From NCBI RefSeq assembly GCF_019649055.1, contig NW_026570285.1, positions 124,001 to 188,000 on the forward strand: a stretch of 64,000 nucleotides of DNA, written 5' to 3'. Shown one piece after another: positions 52,911 through 64,000 of this stretch (positions are counted from its first letter, which is position 1; each line of letters starts with the position of its first letter). The translations under genes and the position numbers were made by a program. The DNA is from Paramacrobiotus metropolitanus. Its lineage: Eukaryota > Tardigrada > Eutardigrada > Parachela > Macrobiotidae. The notes beneath the pieces were generated by a model that did not search any database, was not told the origin of the DNA, and saw nothing but the letters and a program-made list of their open reading frames with translations.

Positions 52911-55900
52911 ATGACCGCGCTACACTGTACGGTAGTACTGTGGATACTGTTGCCGTATTTGCAGAAGATTTCGGGGAAGAATTTAACGGTGTGTACCGTC
53001 ATTGAATCGGGGAATGATCAACTGGTATATAATTATCAGCGGGCGGCCGCGGCTATCGCCATGGCTATGGAGTTCGCCAACGAGCAGATCCTGCCAGCGG
53101 GGATCAGATTGGTCTTGAATTATAAAGATGGGGGAAAAGTGTGCGGTGCCAACAATATGGCCATTAAACGGGCACTGGACTGGATGCGCGAAGGTGTCGT
53201 ATGCAGTGTTTACCTGGGACCAGGTATATACACCATTCATTATTGTCTCTACTGTACAACTTTTTTGTTTGTTTTATTAGCGTAGTAGTATTTTATTAGT
53301 ATGTAGCAGAAATACTGGATTCAGTGAGGCTGGATTTGAAACAAGGCATCTTGTTTATTGAAAAAAAGAGTTTTTATTTTCCTTTTGTTTCTTCGTAACA
53401 GTTACGCGCTGTGTTGAAACAAATTTGCTGACGAAGTAGAACAGTTCAGCAAAGAACTGTTCTGCTTAGTGTTTATATTATTATCATTAAAGCTATCTTT
53501 TGCTACTTCCCTGGAATCGGTAGAGTACTTGCGTTGTATACTTATATATAAATACTGGAGTAATGTTTTTACAAAAATACATATATGGTATACCGCAGTA
53601 TTATACTGCCATGTTTGAAGCCTTGTGGAGTTGTGGGTATATTCCTGCTCGCTTTACAAAAATATAATCCCATAAAAAGCGATCAATACTAACGGGAAAA
53701 TTTCCTAATTACCATTTATCTGTACTGGGTGTTCTTTCCCGCGTAATTATTTTTCTTTCATGTGATTACTTCCTGAATTCCAGTTGCGGTGTAAACTGGG
53801 TATTGATGTCAAAGTAAAGATGTGTCTCTATTCAGTGTCTTCGGTTCGGTGGATTAGGGTGTAGTGTACCTACTCGTATTACAATATGTATACTTCCTGA
53901 TTATCACTGGTAAGTAAAATCAGCCATTTATAACTATACATTTAGGATATTGATGGGTGCATCATTTTAATATATATTCCACAAAGCCACCTAAATCTTC
54001 TGAAAATTAAATCCTATTGATGGAACAACAGGGATGGTAACGTTAAACGCATGATCCAAAGGATCTCAGCGGCATTAAAATAATGCCGTTTGTCTATCTG
54101 AGAAATTTATAGCTGCATTATCCGCTTTTAACCACGTTGTGCGGTTAAATATATTTTTGAATCTATAAATGATAAAAGCAGAGCTGGAGCATGCCGATGT
54201 CGATATCCTTTCTGCTAATTTCTTTATCCATTCAAACCGCGCACAAAAACAGAAGAGAGAAGCAGCTTACCAAACCAATCGACCTCGTAGGACGTGCGTA
54301 ATTAGCTCATTTTAGAGTGCTTCAAGTTTGTACCAGTAAAAAGATTTTGCGGTAAGAGTACGCAGTCTTTTTCACTCTCCCATCAAGCATACTTCTGATC
54401 AGTTGCATCGTCCCAAAGAACCTAACTGCAGTCCAGTGGTCCATATGTACGAGGCCTTATTTAATTGCAGGTTGTGATCGCGCCGTGGCGGATCTGTACA
54501 ACATCGCCGCGTACCAGAACATCCCGCTCATCGGCGTTCCTGCGTCCAACGTGGTCGGGTTAACGAAGCTCACGCACGACCAGATTCCGCTGCTCATCCG
54601 GCCGGCATACTCCTTCACGGACATTGCCCTAATGATCACTACTTTCCTGGACCAGTTTAATTACACGCACACGACGATCCTGACCGATCTGTCCAATGCC
54701 TTTTACGCCGATATCAGCGAGATGCTGACCGGACACTTTCACGATGTCCGACCGGACCTGTACGAGACGGCCTGCATGCATACCTTCAAGAGTAATGAGG
54801 ATAAAGCGGACAGGTACGATACGCTGCTAGAGGAAGCCCAACTGTGCTCCAGAGGTAAGTGATGTTAAAGATATATTTTCATCGATCCACGGAATATGTG
54901 ATTGATTTAATTGCTACTTTATTTCTTTAGTGATCCTGCTCCTGGGTAATTCGTCCATCATCAGACAATTGATGGTAACGTTGAAAAACAATAATCCATA
55001 AATGGAAGATCAAGAAATAAAATTTTCCACAGCCTTCAAACACTCGAATATTTCATAAGGTTAAAACACGAGTCGAAGCAAATATCTGTAAGCTATAAAA
55101 TACAATAGTCAGATATTGATTAAATTAAACTTATTCAAGCGAAAATTCGAAAACTAGAGTAATGGATTTGTTTAAACTCATTTCATTTTTTAGATTTGAA
55201 GTTACGTTTTAAAAATAATGTCTGAAACGCACCATATTTTTTACCAAAGTGTGTTGATTTATAGCTCGAAGCTCGTAGACTCCAGATGACCAACGGCGAT
55301 TACGTAAGTCCTGTCCTTCTAATCGTGCGCTAATTGTGTAAACTTTCTTGCTGAGCAGATCTTACCAATTAGGTCTACATTGCGATTGAGTTGTTTAAAA
55401 GCAATTTTTGGGGTGATTTCACATGGAGATTTAACGATCCATTAGACCGGGTAAGAGTACACCCAAGCAGAAATTTGTAAGCCAGTAAATTAGCTTTATT
55501 CGTCGGGGTATTACTTACAGGACACACAACTGGCCTACCGCTCCTTAGCAATTATTGGACTGTACGAAGAAAGCAATCTGGACTTTGTAGAATTCCAAAA
55601 GGAAGTCAAAAGGCGGGCGCGATCGCAGTACGGCTACAATTACGGCGCCTTTGAACAGGTCACAACTGCAGCATTAGCACCCAGATTACGTCCACTAAGA
55701 GCGCTTGACGGTAACCTTTACAGGTTGATCCAATCGTTGTCAGCTATTACGATGCGGTGATATTATACGGAAACGCCGTGGCGTCTGTGTTGTATGCTAA
55801 CGGCAGCTTATCGGATGGCAAGCAGCTAGCCAGTGCTATGAAGAACGTGTCTTTTAAAGGACCACTGGGCTATTCCATTCACATGAACGGTCATGGTGAC

Positions 55901-58900
55901 CGCACCCGCGCGTACTCCATCAAGGACCTCAGCCGCGATACTGAAAAATTTGAGGTTGGTTCTCCAATTTTTTTCCGTTGCAATTTTTGCTATCAAGCGT
56001 ATCATTTCGCGCAGAATGTCATCAGGATCGACTACGGTACGCAGGAATTAACATGGTTCGGGAAATTTGAATGGCCGGGCGGCAGTCTTCCGCCAGATCG
56101 ACCGTTCTGCGGGTTCGACGGAAAAGCGGCGGTTTGTCAACAGTGTAAGCCAGTGGATTCCAAATCCGTACACTGCATCGCGTGATGAATTTGTATGATT
56201 TCTAGCGTCTGCGATGAGTCCGGGTGGCATTGCCGGCATCGCTATCGGTTGTGTGCTGTTTATGGCAATATTATTGGGAGCAACGTATTTTGTGCTACGG
56301 TAAGCTAATCAAACAATATGCGTTTGTTTATCCTTATGACTGTCATTGACCTGGGCTGTGGTGTTCTGCAGCAGCAGCATGGCATTTACCGATCCGTACT
56401 GGTGGCGAATCCGTACCAACGACGTGCTGCTCTTCGGGGTGGCTAATGCCACCGAAATGTCACGGGCTAGTTTGCAGGTCTGTGTCACTTCCGCTCTGCC
56501 AAGTTTCCCGACACCCGCACACAGGGTTTACGAGAAAATCCATCAATACGGCACAGGAAGTACAAAATGTAATTACAGAAGTCGGCCATTAGTTCGAAAG
56601 ATATTTCCAGTAAACACTCCAGGACCACCATGATGTCCCAACATCCATATGGGATCCCGGCGACATACGATGGGATTGCTATATCCTTGCTGGAGTTGCC
56701 GAAGAAGCAGTATCGGCCGTCAAATCTGATGATTCAGCAAATGAACGAGGCAACGGCCAGATTAATGAGCACAAAAGAGGCATTTGCTTGAATATTGTGG
56801 TTTTGTGCAGATTCGCTTGCTGTCTCACCAAAACCTGCATCGTTTTGTCGGTTTGTGCTTGGACGAGCAGAACTTTGTGGATTTTATTGCCAATGAATTG
56901 TGCTCAAAAGGAACTTTGGACGATGTGCTGGATGATGAACACATCAAGTTGGATTGGTCGTTCAAGCATTCGCTTATACGCGATATTAGTGAGGTAACTT
57001 ATTTTCGGTAGTTTGCCTTTTCAGTCTTTCGGTAGCTTATTTTTGGTCTTTCTCAAAGTCATGCGGGCAGACACTACGTGTTTTTCTGCAGGGAATGCAG
57101 TATCTCCACAATTCCAGTGTTCAGTCACACGGTCACTTGTCCGCTCTGACCTGCGCAGTAGACAGTCGCTTTATGGTTAAGGTCACATCGTATGGCCTAA
57201 CGGGATTTACCGATCCTAAAGAACTCGTCGTGCCGCAGCCATCAGATACGGAGCGGGATTTTGCTCGATTGTTTTGGAGGGCGCCCGAATTTCTACGTTA
57301 TACGATGCCAATGAAAGGTTCACAGGTATGTACATTATAATTACTGTTATTCTTGCCCCAGCAATCAGTTTTGTTTTAACAACTTCCGTTATCATTTGCA
57401 GAAAGGTGAGACATTCGAGCAAGCTTTATTGCGTTGTGAATGGTTTGCTAACAAGAAGAGCCTGCAGGCGATGTGTACAGTTTTGCCATCATTCTCCAAC
57501 AAATCGTTCTGCGAAGTAGTCCGTTTTCATCGGCCACCCAGGATGCGGCGACGACTGTCGCGCAGTTTTCGCCAAAAGAAATTATCATGGAGGTACATCG
57601 AGGCCATACACTGTTCGGTTGATAGTAGAGCATTTTTGACAAACACTGATTTTGCTTGAAGGTCAAGCAAGGCAGTATACCTCCCTTCCGACCAATGGTC
57701 CCCAAAACGGCCTGCTCGATTGAGCTTTACCAGCTGATGGAACAGTGTTGGTCGGAGCACCCGCTCGAACGGCCGACATTCTCCAAAATACGAGAAACCA
57801 TTAAAAAGATTGCCGGTTCTGATAGCGGGAATATTGTGGAACATTTGCTCAACAGAATGGAACAGTATGCCAATAGTTTAGAAGCCCAGGTCGTGGAAAA
57901 AACACAGCAGTTCATGGAAGAGAAACGACGATCGGAAGAACTGCTTTGCCAGCTCTTGCCAAAGTACGTGTTTTTGCGGCAGCTATGTTGACAAATTCGG
58001 ATATCTGCAACCACTTACTACACGCTCAAAAGAAAACTGAATAAACTCGAACGAATTCTGTAATACAGAAGCGTCGCTGCAGCGTTGACTAAAGGTGAAA
58101 GCATCGGTCCTGAATCATTCGAAAGCGTCACCATCTACTTTAGCGACATTGTCCACTTCACAACCATCTCCGCGTCCATTTCGCCGATGGACGTGGTGAC
58201 GCTGTTAAACAATTTATACACATTATTTGACAGCATACTGGAGCATTTTGATGTGTACAAAGTGGAAACCATTGGTGATGCTTACATGGTAGGAAATCCT
58301 TTAGGAAAACAGTTGAATATTCAAATGAAATTTTTCTAAACGGACTCAGCAGATTCTGTACGATCTTACATGTGCTTAGGTTGCTAGCGGTCTTCCGATC
58401 CGCAACGGAAATAAACACGCCGGAGAGATCGCCAGCGTGGCGCTGCGCATCCAAGCCGGGATTGGGGCCTTCGTTATACCCAGTCGACCACACGAGAAAC
58501 TTCAAGTGCGCATTGGAATGCACTCAGGTAAAATGGGAATGGCACAAGTTTTGTATCTTTTTCTCTTCCTGATGCACTCTTTTCCCTAAGGACCCTGTGT
58601 TGCTGGAATCGTCGGACTAAAGATGCCTCGATACTGCTTGTAAGTCTGTTTTACGCTGGAAGTAAGCAACCAGTACACTGCATGACGTGGTGAATGTTGA
58701 TCTACAGATTTGGTGATACCGTCAACACGCTTCGCGGATGGAAACCACAGGAGAGCGTACGCATTATTTACAGTTCCTGCATCTTCTCTGGCTAACATAA
58801 CTTCTTTTTTCTTTTATTTCGTAGCAATGAAGATACAGATGTCCGAGCAGAGTCATGAGTTGCTAAACGACATCGGTGGTTACATCATGCAAGAGCGTGG

Positions 58901-59050
58901 CGAAATCGTGGTCAAGGTCTGCCGCCTAGAGTTTTCGTACGATCTCGCTGAACAAGTAACGCATACAAAGCCCTTGCTCGGTTACAGGGTAAGGGCACGA
59001 TGACGACGTACTGGCTGTTAAGCAAACTGGGATCCGCTGAGCGACTGTAA
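52911..59050 (+). CDS. Receptor (membrane) guanylyl cyclase
   Basis: About 22 exons: 52911-53223, 54471-54854, 54931-54974, 55265-55303, 55373-55450, 55521-55658, 55724-55954, 56015-56144, 56206-56299, 56372-56477, 56579 to about 56779, 56811-56993, 57092-57325, 57402-57405, 57468-57592, 57662-57963, 58069-58288, 58380-58527, 58591-58639, 58708-58756, 58826-58916, 58988-59050. Order: signal peptide, ANF-receptor-like ectodomain ([35 protein letters not shown]), one TM (exon 9), DPYWWRIR juxtamembrane, kinase-homology domain ([19 protein letters not shown]), coiled linker ([20 protein letters not shown]) and cyclase domain ([37 protein letters not shown]). Both metal Asp residues and the GTP-selecting Glu and Cys are present, so it should make cGMP. 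Two single-base frame breaks occur: near 56780-56795 (exon 11/12) and near 58731, in the FGDTVNT(A)SRMET motif. The ligand is unknown. Confidence 0.88.
57402..57405 (+). other. 4-nt microexon (AAAG) of the guanylyl cyclase
   Basis: Flanked by TTTGCAG on the left and GTGAGA on the right. It joins ...GGTTCACAG (57325) to GCGATGTG (57468) so that the protein reads S-Q-K-G-D-V-Y-S-F, a motif conserved across receptor cyclases. Skipping it would shift the frame. Confidence 0.75.
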
Positions 59051-59373
59051 AGCCATAGCCAATAGCTTCCGGGTGCTTCTGATACCCGAACCAGTTCTTC
59101 CGCATTTGCACGCCCAAGAACGCACCAAACATATCCGCCATCCACGAAATTTTAAGTAATAGTTCTGGTAGCGACGTAAGTCAGATTATTGTCTGTGAAA
59201 GAATGGCATGTTAATCGTAATGTGCGTACGTATTCAGTTAAAGGTCAATCTGATTTCGCATCCTTAAGTATTGGTTACATCGAATTATGAGCGATTCGTT
59301 GATGGCGGCAGCAATAGTGTACATGGTATTGCATAATAATTTTGAGTCAAACGAAAAGGTTGCACATGATCTT

Positions 59374-60789
59374 ATCAGATGGCGCTGGTTAAGCGCGCAT
59401 CGTCCATCGACGGAGGAGCAAAACGAACCCGGATGTAGGCTTTAATGCCGAAATCTGAACACACACCGCGCTTGCGCGCAAGCCAAACTAACTGTTCTCT
59501 GTAGGCAGCGCAGCTGCCTTACAGAGCCATCAAAACGCATGAAAATGCCCAGACAGGAAAAACCCAAAACCAACCAATGACAGAAGGGCTGAATCATAAG
59601 CCCGCCCTGACATCCCTGTACGGTCTAACACTGAGCTCCTGCGAAGTGCAGGTAAATGGCGTGATGCGCCGTAAAGAACAGTGGATACAGGGACCGGTAC
59701 GGTCCCTGTACTATGTATAATAGACTGTACTACCGGGTGGCTCGGTTCCAGTTCGGTCGGCTCACGTGGTCCGGTATGGGATCTGGTTCAGTCAGGTTTG
59801 GTCCGGCTCGGTCCAGGTTTGGTCGGCCTGGATCAGGTTCGGTTTAGGAGTGGTTCTCGGTCGGTTTGGCTCGGGTTCGGTCGGTCTGGTTCGGCTTCAC
59901 GCGGTCCAGTGCCTAGGTCAACGCACTGTCGCGACAGAATCCAGGGTCGGATGCGGAAATCGGTAGATTCCGCATTTTATCCGTCTGGAGAAAGGTCACC
60001 GTCTGGGAAAATCTCGCAGGGTTTGGGGCACAGGTACGGCCATGACCCTGCAAACACAAAATTACGCTGCTCCGGTGGGTAATTCCACTGCTCCGCCGGG
60101 GAAAGGTCGCTGTCCCAGGTAAGGCGGGCAGGGTTTTGGTGGGGTGAATTTCTCGGCGTGGTAATGGTGGTCGATCCGGCCGTGGGGATCGGGGTTGGCG
60201 TGGCTGTTGGTGGTGGTGAAGGGTCCGCAGGTTTCCTGCTGGTCCGGGTTCCGTCCACCGTCGGCATCCGTCATCGGTTCGGTGTGGCTGTGGGTTTGTC
60301 CGTCCATCGCTGCCCTTCTGGCTTGGCGACATCTCCATCCCCTTCTGGGAGAGGCAGTTCCTCCGCGTTCTGCGGGAGTGACGGCACAGCTCCGGCGACT
60401 GAGGGGAAATCCGGGGGAGCGGGATGAGCTCCGTACCCGGGGGTGGCACAGGACGCGATCACGCAATCTGGTCCACAACTCAGAGGTGGCCCGTGAGCGG
60501 GGCAAGCCCGCTGTGTAGCACACGATCGGCACCGTGGTCTGCTACCATATCAGATGGCGCTGGTTAAGCGCGCATCGTCCATCGACGGAGGAGCAAAACG
60601 AACCCGGATGTAGGCTTTAATGCCGAAATCTGAACACACACCGCGCTTGCGCGCAAGCCAAAAACCAACTGGTCTCTGTAGGCAGCGCAGCTGCCTTACA
60701 GAGCCATCAAAACGCATGAAAATGCCCAGACAGGAAAAAACCCAAACCAACCAATGACAGAAGGGCTGAATCATAAGCCCGCCCTGACA
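59374..60789. mobile_element. Small element with terminal direct repeats (TRIM-like)
   Basis: Direct repeats 59374-59612 and 60549-60789 (about 240 bp, nearly identical; start ATCAGATGGCGCTGG, end GCCCTGACA) flank about 936 bp. An exact 5-bp target duplication ATCTT lies at 59369-59373 and 60790-60794. No retroelement ORF. The internal part is GC-rich with many CGGTT words (59750-59900). The repeats contain the hairpin CTCTGTAGGCAGC...GCTGCCTTACAGAG. The size fits a terminal-repeat retrotransposon in miniature, but no TG start or clear primer site is seen. Confidence 0.75.
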
Positions 60790-60794
60790 ATCTT

Positions 60795-61340
60795 CCTTCT
60801 GAAATGGCACTTTGATGGCGACAAAAACCTTTAAGGTACATATCTAGTCTACTAAGAACTGCTTCATGCAGTTGTTTTCACACAAAGTAAAAGCTCAGAA
60901 AATAATTAAATGTATAACGGAAGGAACCGCAAAATGCCAGAACATTACGCATGACTACTTGTTTCGCGCGGTGGGCGTCGAGACGGTGGGACCATTTGGA
61001 CCGGAAGCATCTCGGATGTACAGTAACTGGGCATGATGATACGTCAGGAAACAGATGAGATACGTGCAAAAAGAGTATCCGCTCCAGCATCGAAATTCAA
61101 CGGGGAACGCGGCTGCCATTCTGAGAACCGCACTAGCTCCGGCTAATTTATCTTTAGATCAGATGTTCCCTGTAATTCGGCCGCCAGTTTCCGCTGTTTA
61201 TTGATGCTATGTGGTTTTGTTTGTTTGTTTGTTTGTTTAAATGAGCTTAATGTCTACAACAATCAGGGATGTCCTGCACGAGGTCATAGACTAACATGGG
61301 AGATAAGGCTATCGCATTACGAAAGCCTTACATTTAAAAA
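60795..61340. other. Intergenic with a TTTG microsatellite
   Basis: TTTG repeats at about 61216-61238. No gene supported. Confidence 0.4.
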
Positions 61341-61342
61341 CA

Positions 61343-64000
61343 TCACAAATATAGACAACATACAGTTTTACAGTAAACAGTAATGATCAACATGAAGTTG
61401 AAGGAAACGCTAGTCCATTTCAAATCCGCCCATTTAACCGTATCCAGGCAAGAATCAAAACTGTTAATGCGGTTGTATGATTCATGGGGCAGTCTGATCT
61501 CATTCCACAAGTGCGCCATTAGATAGGCAAGCTCCGTTCGCTGATGAACTTCCGTCCGTCCGAGGCGCACGTGTCCACGGGTTCCACTGCGTAGGGATGT
61601 TCATCAAGGACGTTATCTGACGTGTTCTGCCTGCAATACAAACGGCGGCAGCACCAAGTTTTTCCCGAAGTTTGAAAAATTTCTCCTCATAAGGTACAAG
61701 ACGGAACACCATCTTGTACATCAGAGCAGAGATTTTCGGATACGACAAAATAACAGGGACTTGTAACCCGCTTTTTTAACGTTTCGGCATACTCAAACTT
61801 GCAAGGTCCGAATCTGATACTTTTAAAAAATCGGTACTGGCAGTCTTCTAACTGATCAATCAGTAGCTTATGTTGGCAGAAAGCTACGGAACTGCCATAA
61901 TCGGCTATCGGTTTAACAAGGGAATCGTACAACTTCGTCCGAGCTGCACTGTTTTGATATGGAAACAGTGCGTTTAGGTAACGAATGCGTTTTTTTCATG
62001 CGGGTAGCTAGACTTTCGCTGTTACGTTTCCAGTTTAGATGTCGGTCTAGGTAGATACCTAGATACTTTGCATTGTCCAATACGGGGATATTTTCACTGT
62101 TTAACGTGTACACACTATCTGGCACTTTTATACGCTTTCTGGTGAATCTTACATGAGCGCTTTTCTTTGCATTGAAGTTTAGCTGGTGTTCAGCCGCATA
62201 TCTAGAAACAATGTCTAAAGCTGATTGAAACACCTGCTCGTCTTGAGGAGACTCAACTTTTTTTAGAAGGCATACATCATCAGCGAAAACAAATAATTCA
62301 CAGTCTTCTGGTAGATCCGGAATATCGTTCATGACACACAGATACATCTGAGGGCCTACCATCGACCCTTGTGGAACGCCGCTTGTTACTTCTCGAAGAG
62401 AAGACAGTTTACCGTTTACATTCACTGCCTGAAAACGACCTTGCAAATAGTCACTCAAAAGTTCCACGAGAGCTTCGTTTAAGTTCAGTTCACGAAGTTT
62501 GGTTATCACGGTGGAGTGGTCAACACGATCAAAAGCTTTACTGCAGTCTAGAAAACACAGTCAACATCTATACCACAGTCAATAAAGTTCATGACCTTTG
62601 CACAAGGATTTGATTTAGCAGTTCGGGTGAATGTTTTTACGATAACCAAATTGGAAGCTGCGAATAAGATTGTTAGATGTTAGATGATTCGTTAATCTAC
62701 CGTTAATTATTCGCTCGAAAACTTTAGATAACGGATGAAGACAGCTAACTGGCCTCCAGTTTTGGGTATCGTGAGATCACAGGACTGTTTTGGTACGGGG
62801 GTAACATAAGAAATTTTCCAACTGTTCGGAAATCGTCGTTCAGATATGCAACAATTGAACAAAATTTTAAGGGGAACAATTATTGCCGAACCACAGGTTC
62901 TAATGAGATGATTTGTCACAGTAAACGGTCCGCTACTTTTCGAAAGATCGACTGCTTTTAACGCTTCCCAGATGTCACATTCATTGACGAAATTTTCATT
63001 TGGTCCAGATTTCTTGCCCAACGCTGATGACAGACGGCAGTGTGACGGACACGGTAAAAGAGAGTCAAAATAGTGTGCGTTCAAAACTTCCGCTTTCTCT
63101 TCGTCGGTTATAGCAACTTTACCATCATGGTGCAGAATTGGCATGCCCTGTTTATCGACGCTTTTTCGTACATAAGACCAAAACTTTTTCGGGTCACTTC
63201 TGGAGGCTGTAGCAACATCCTGTAGTTGTCGATTCATAAACTTTCTCGTCATTAAATCACACTTCTTAGCATAGCTTTTCCAAGCTATTTTCAGTTTTTC
63301 CTTTCGCTCACCGACACCCGCCCTAACGTAACGCCTGTGTGCAGTATCTCTCGTTCTGATAGCTCGCTTTAGCGCAACAGGAAACGATATCGCGAATCGC
63401 TTCGGCTTTAGTTTTATTCTTTCAAAAAATGCCATAGCTTTGGTGACAATAACTTCCTCGATTTTGTCAGCCATTTCTGAAGAATTCATATTTTTTAATT
63501 CAATATTCCAGTTAGTTTGAAAAAGGTCATTTCGATAATTTGGGATATTTTCGGGCAGAAATTTCCACACAACTTTTTCTGGCTGCTTAAAAATGGATTT
63601 TGGAAGCAGAGCAACTATGGAGACGGCATGATGGTCATTTGTACTTGATGGCGGGCTTACCACATTTACAGCCTCAATATACCAGTTTGTTGGTACAATC
63701 GCTAAATCAAGAATGTTGCTATTTCTGGTAGGAATCGTAACAATCTGCTTGAAGTTACACTCTTTTAAAAGTTTCAGCAGACACTGACCGTGGAAAGTAG
63801 TTGACGTCAATTGCTGCCAATTAATTTTCGGGCAGTTAAAATCCCCGAGTAAGACAAACCGGCTTACATCGTTTTCGCAAAATTTTTCACTAATATGCTC
63901 CACAAACCGTGGTAACACTTCAGCAATCATATCAGGTGACCCATAAAATACGCCAACAATAATGTTGAATGTACTTATCTCAACCGCTACGAACTCAAAA
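61343..64000 (-). mobile_element. Non-LTR (LINE, jockey/CR1-like) retrotransposon, 5' end beyond window
   Basis: Minus-strand ORF2 remains. Frame 63930-62707: endonuclease end (RFVLLGDFNCPKINW, then NDHHAVS with the catalytic His) and the start of RT (SWKISYVTPVPK). Frame 62509-61913: RT core (TSGVPQGSMVGPQMYL, then ELFVFADDVCLL, i.e. FADD, then AKYLGIYLDRHLNW). Frame 61932-61687: YDSLVKPIADYGSSVAF. The frames are broken near 62700, 62530 and 61920, so this copy is dead. It normally encodes target-primed reverse transcription. The 3' end and tail are not resolved. Confidence 0.85.

Noticed and set aside
56780-56810. A GC-AG intron between cyclase exons 11 and 12
   Set aside because: It would be only 31 nt, too short to be credible; a single-base indel explains the frame change better.
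59913-60532. Overlapping Pro/Arg/Thr-rich minus-strand ORFs in the terminal-repeat element
   Set aside because: GC-rich low-complexity translation without domains; explained by CGGT-type repeats.

Overview
The window is nuclear DNA of an invertebrate animal. Its genes are split by short GT-AG introns (about 40-1500 bp). They encode animal-type proteins: a receptor guanylyl cyclase, a 7TM receptor, Ig-domain proteins and trypsin-fold protease homologues. Much of the rest is transposon debris. A tardigrade would fit (compact genes, expanded receptor cyclases, lineage-specific secreted families), but no marker in the sequence proves it.

Layout. 0-5 kb: two decayed copies of a protein family that fuses an LRAT-like (NCEH-box) domain to a P-loop GTPase. 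One copy is split by a truncated LTR retrotransposon with a tandemly repeated leader. 5-9.8 kb: mostly unrecognised, with dispersed repeats, a tRNA-like gene and one signal-peptide exon. 9.9-12.7 kb: a seven-exon minus-strand gene of a multi-copy invertebrate family, carrying single-base frameshifts. 13-23 kb: an hAT-type MITE with an 8-bp target duplication, then an inverted pair of two-exon Ig-domain genes. A foldback element and an intron-bearing pogo/Tigger transposon lie between them. 24.8-46.6 kb: three copies (one full, two damaged) of a secreted double trypsin-domain protein that has lost its catalytic serine. Two of these are each followed by a convergent LRAT-GTPase gene, so a two-gene block seems to have been duplicated. 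A GC-rich DIRS-like tyrosine-recombinase retrotransposon sits inside the block. 48.8-49.8 kb: single-exon orphan GPCR. 52.9-59.05 kb: receptor guanylyl cyclase with about 22 exons, one of them only 4 nt. 59.4-60.8 kb: a small element with terminal direct repeats and a 5-bp target duplication. 61.3-64 kb: a LINE, minus strand, running off the window edge.

Most notable: (i) a 226-bp intron in one protease homologue that looks like a TIR transposon (introner), with an uninterrupted paralogous site nearby; (ii) the LRAT-GTPase fusion family; (iii) a 4-nt microexon needed to keep a conserved cyclase motif; (iv) a duplicated protease-homologue family without the active-site serine. Several otherwise intact genes carry single-base frameshifts, some in A homopolymers. 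Some apparent pseudogenes may therefore be sequence-quality artefacts.
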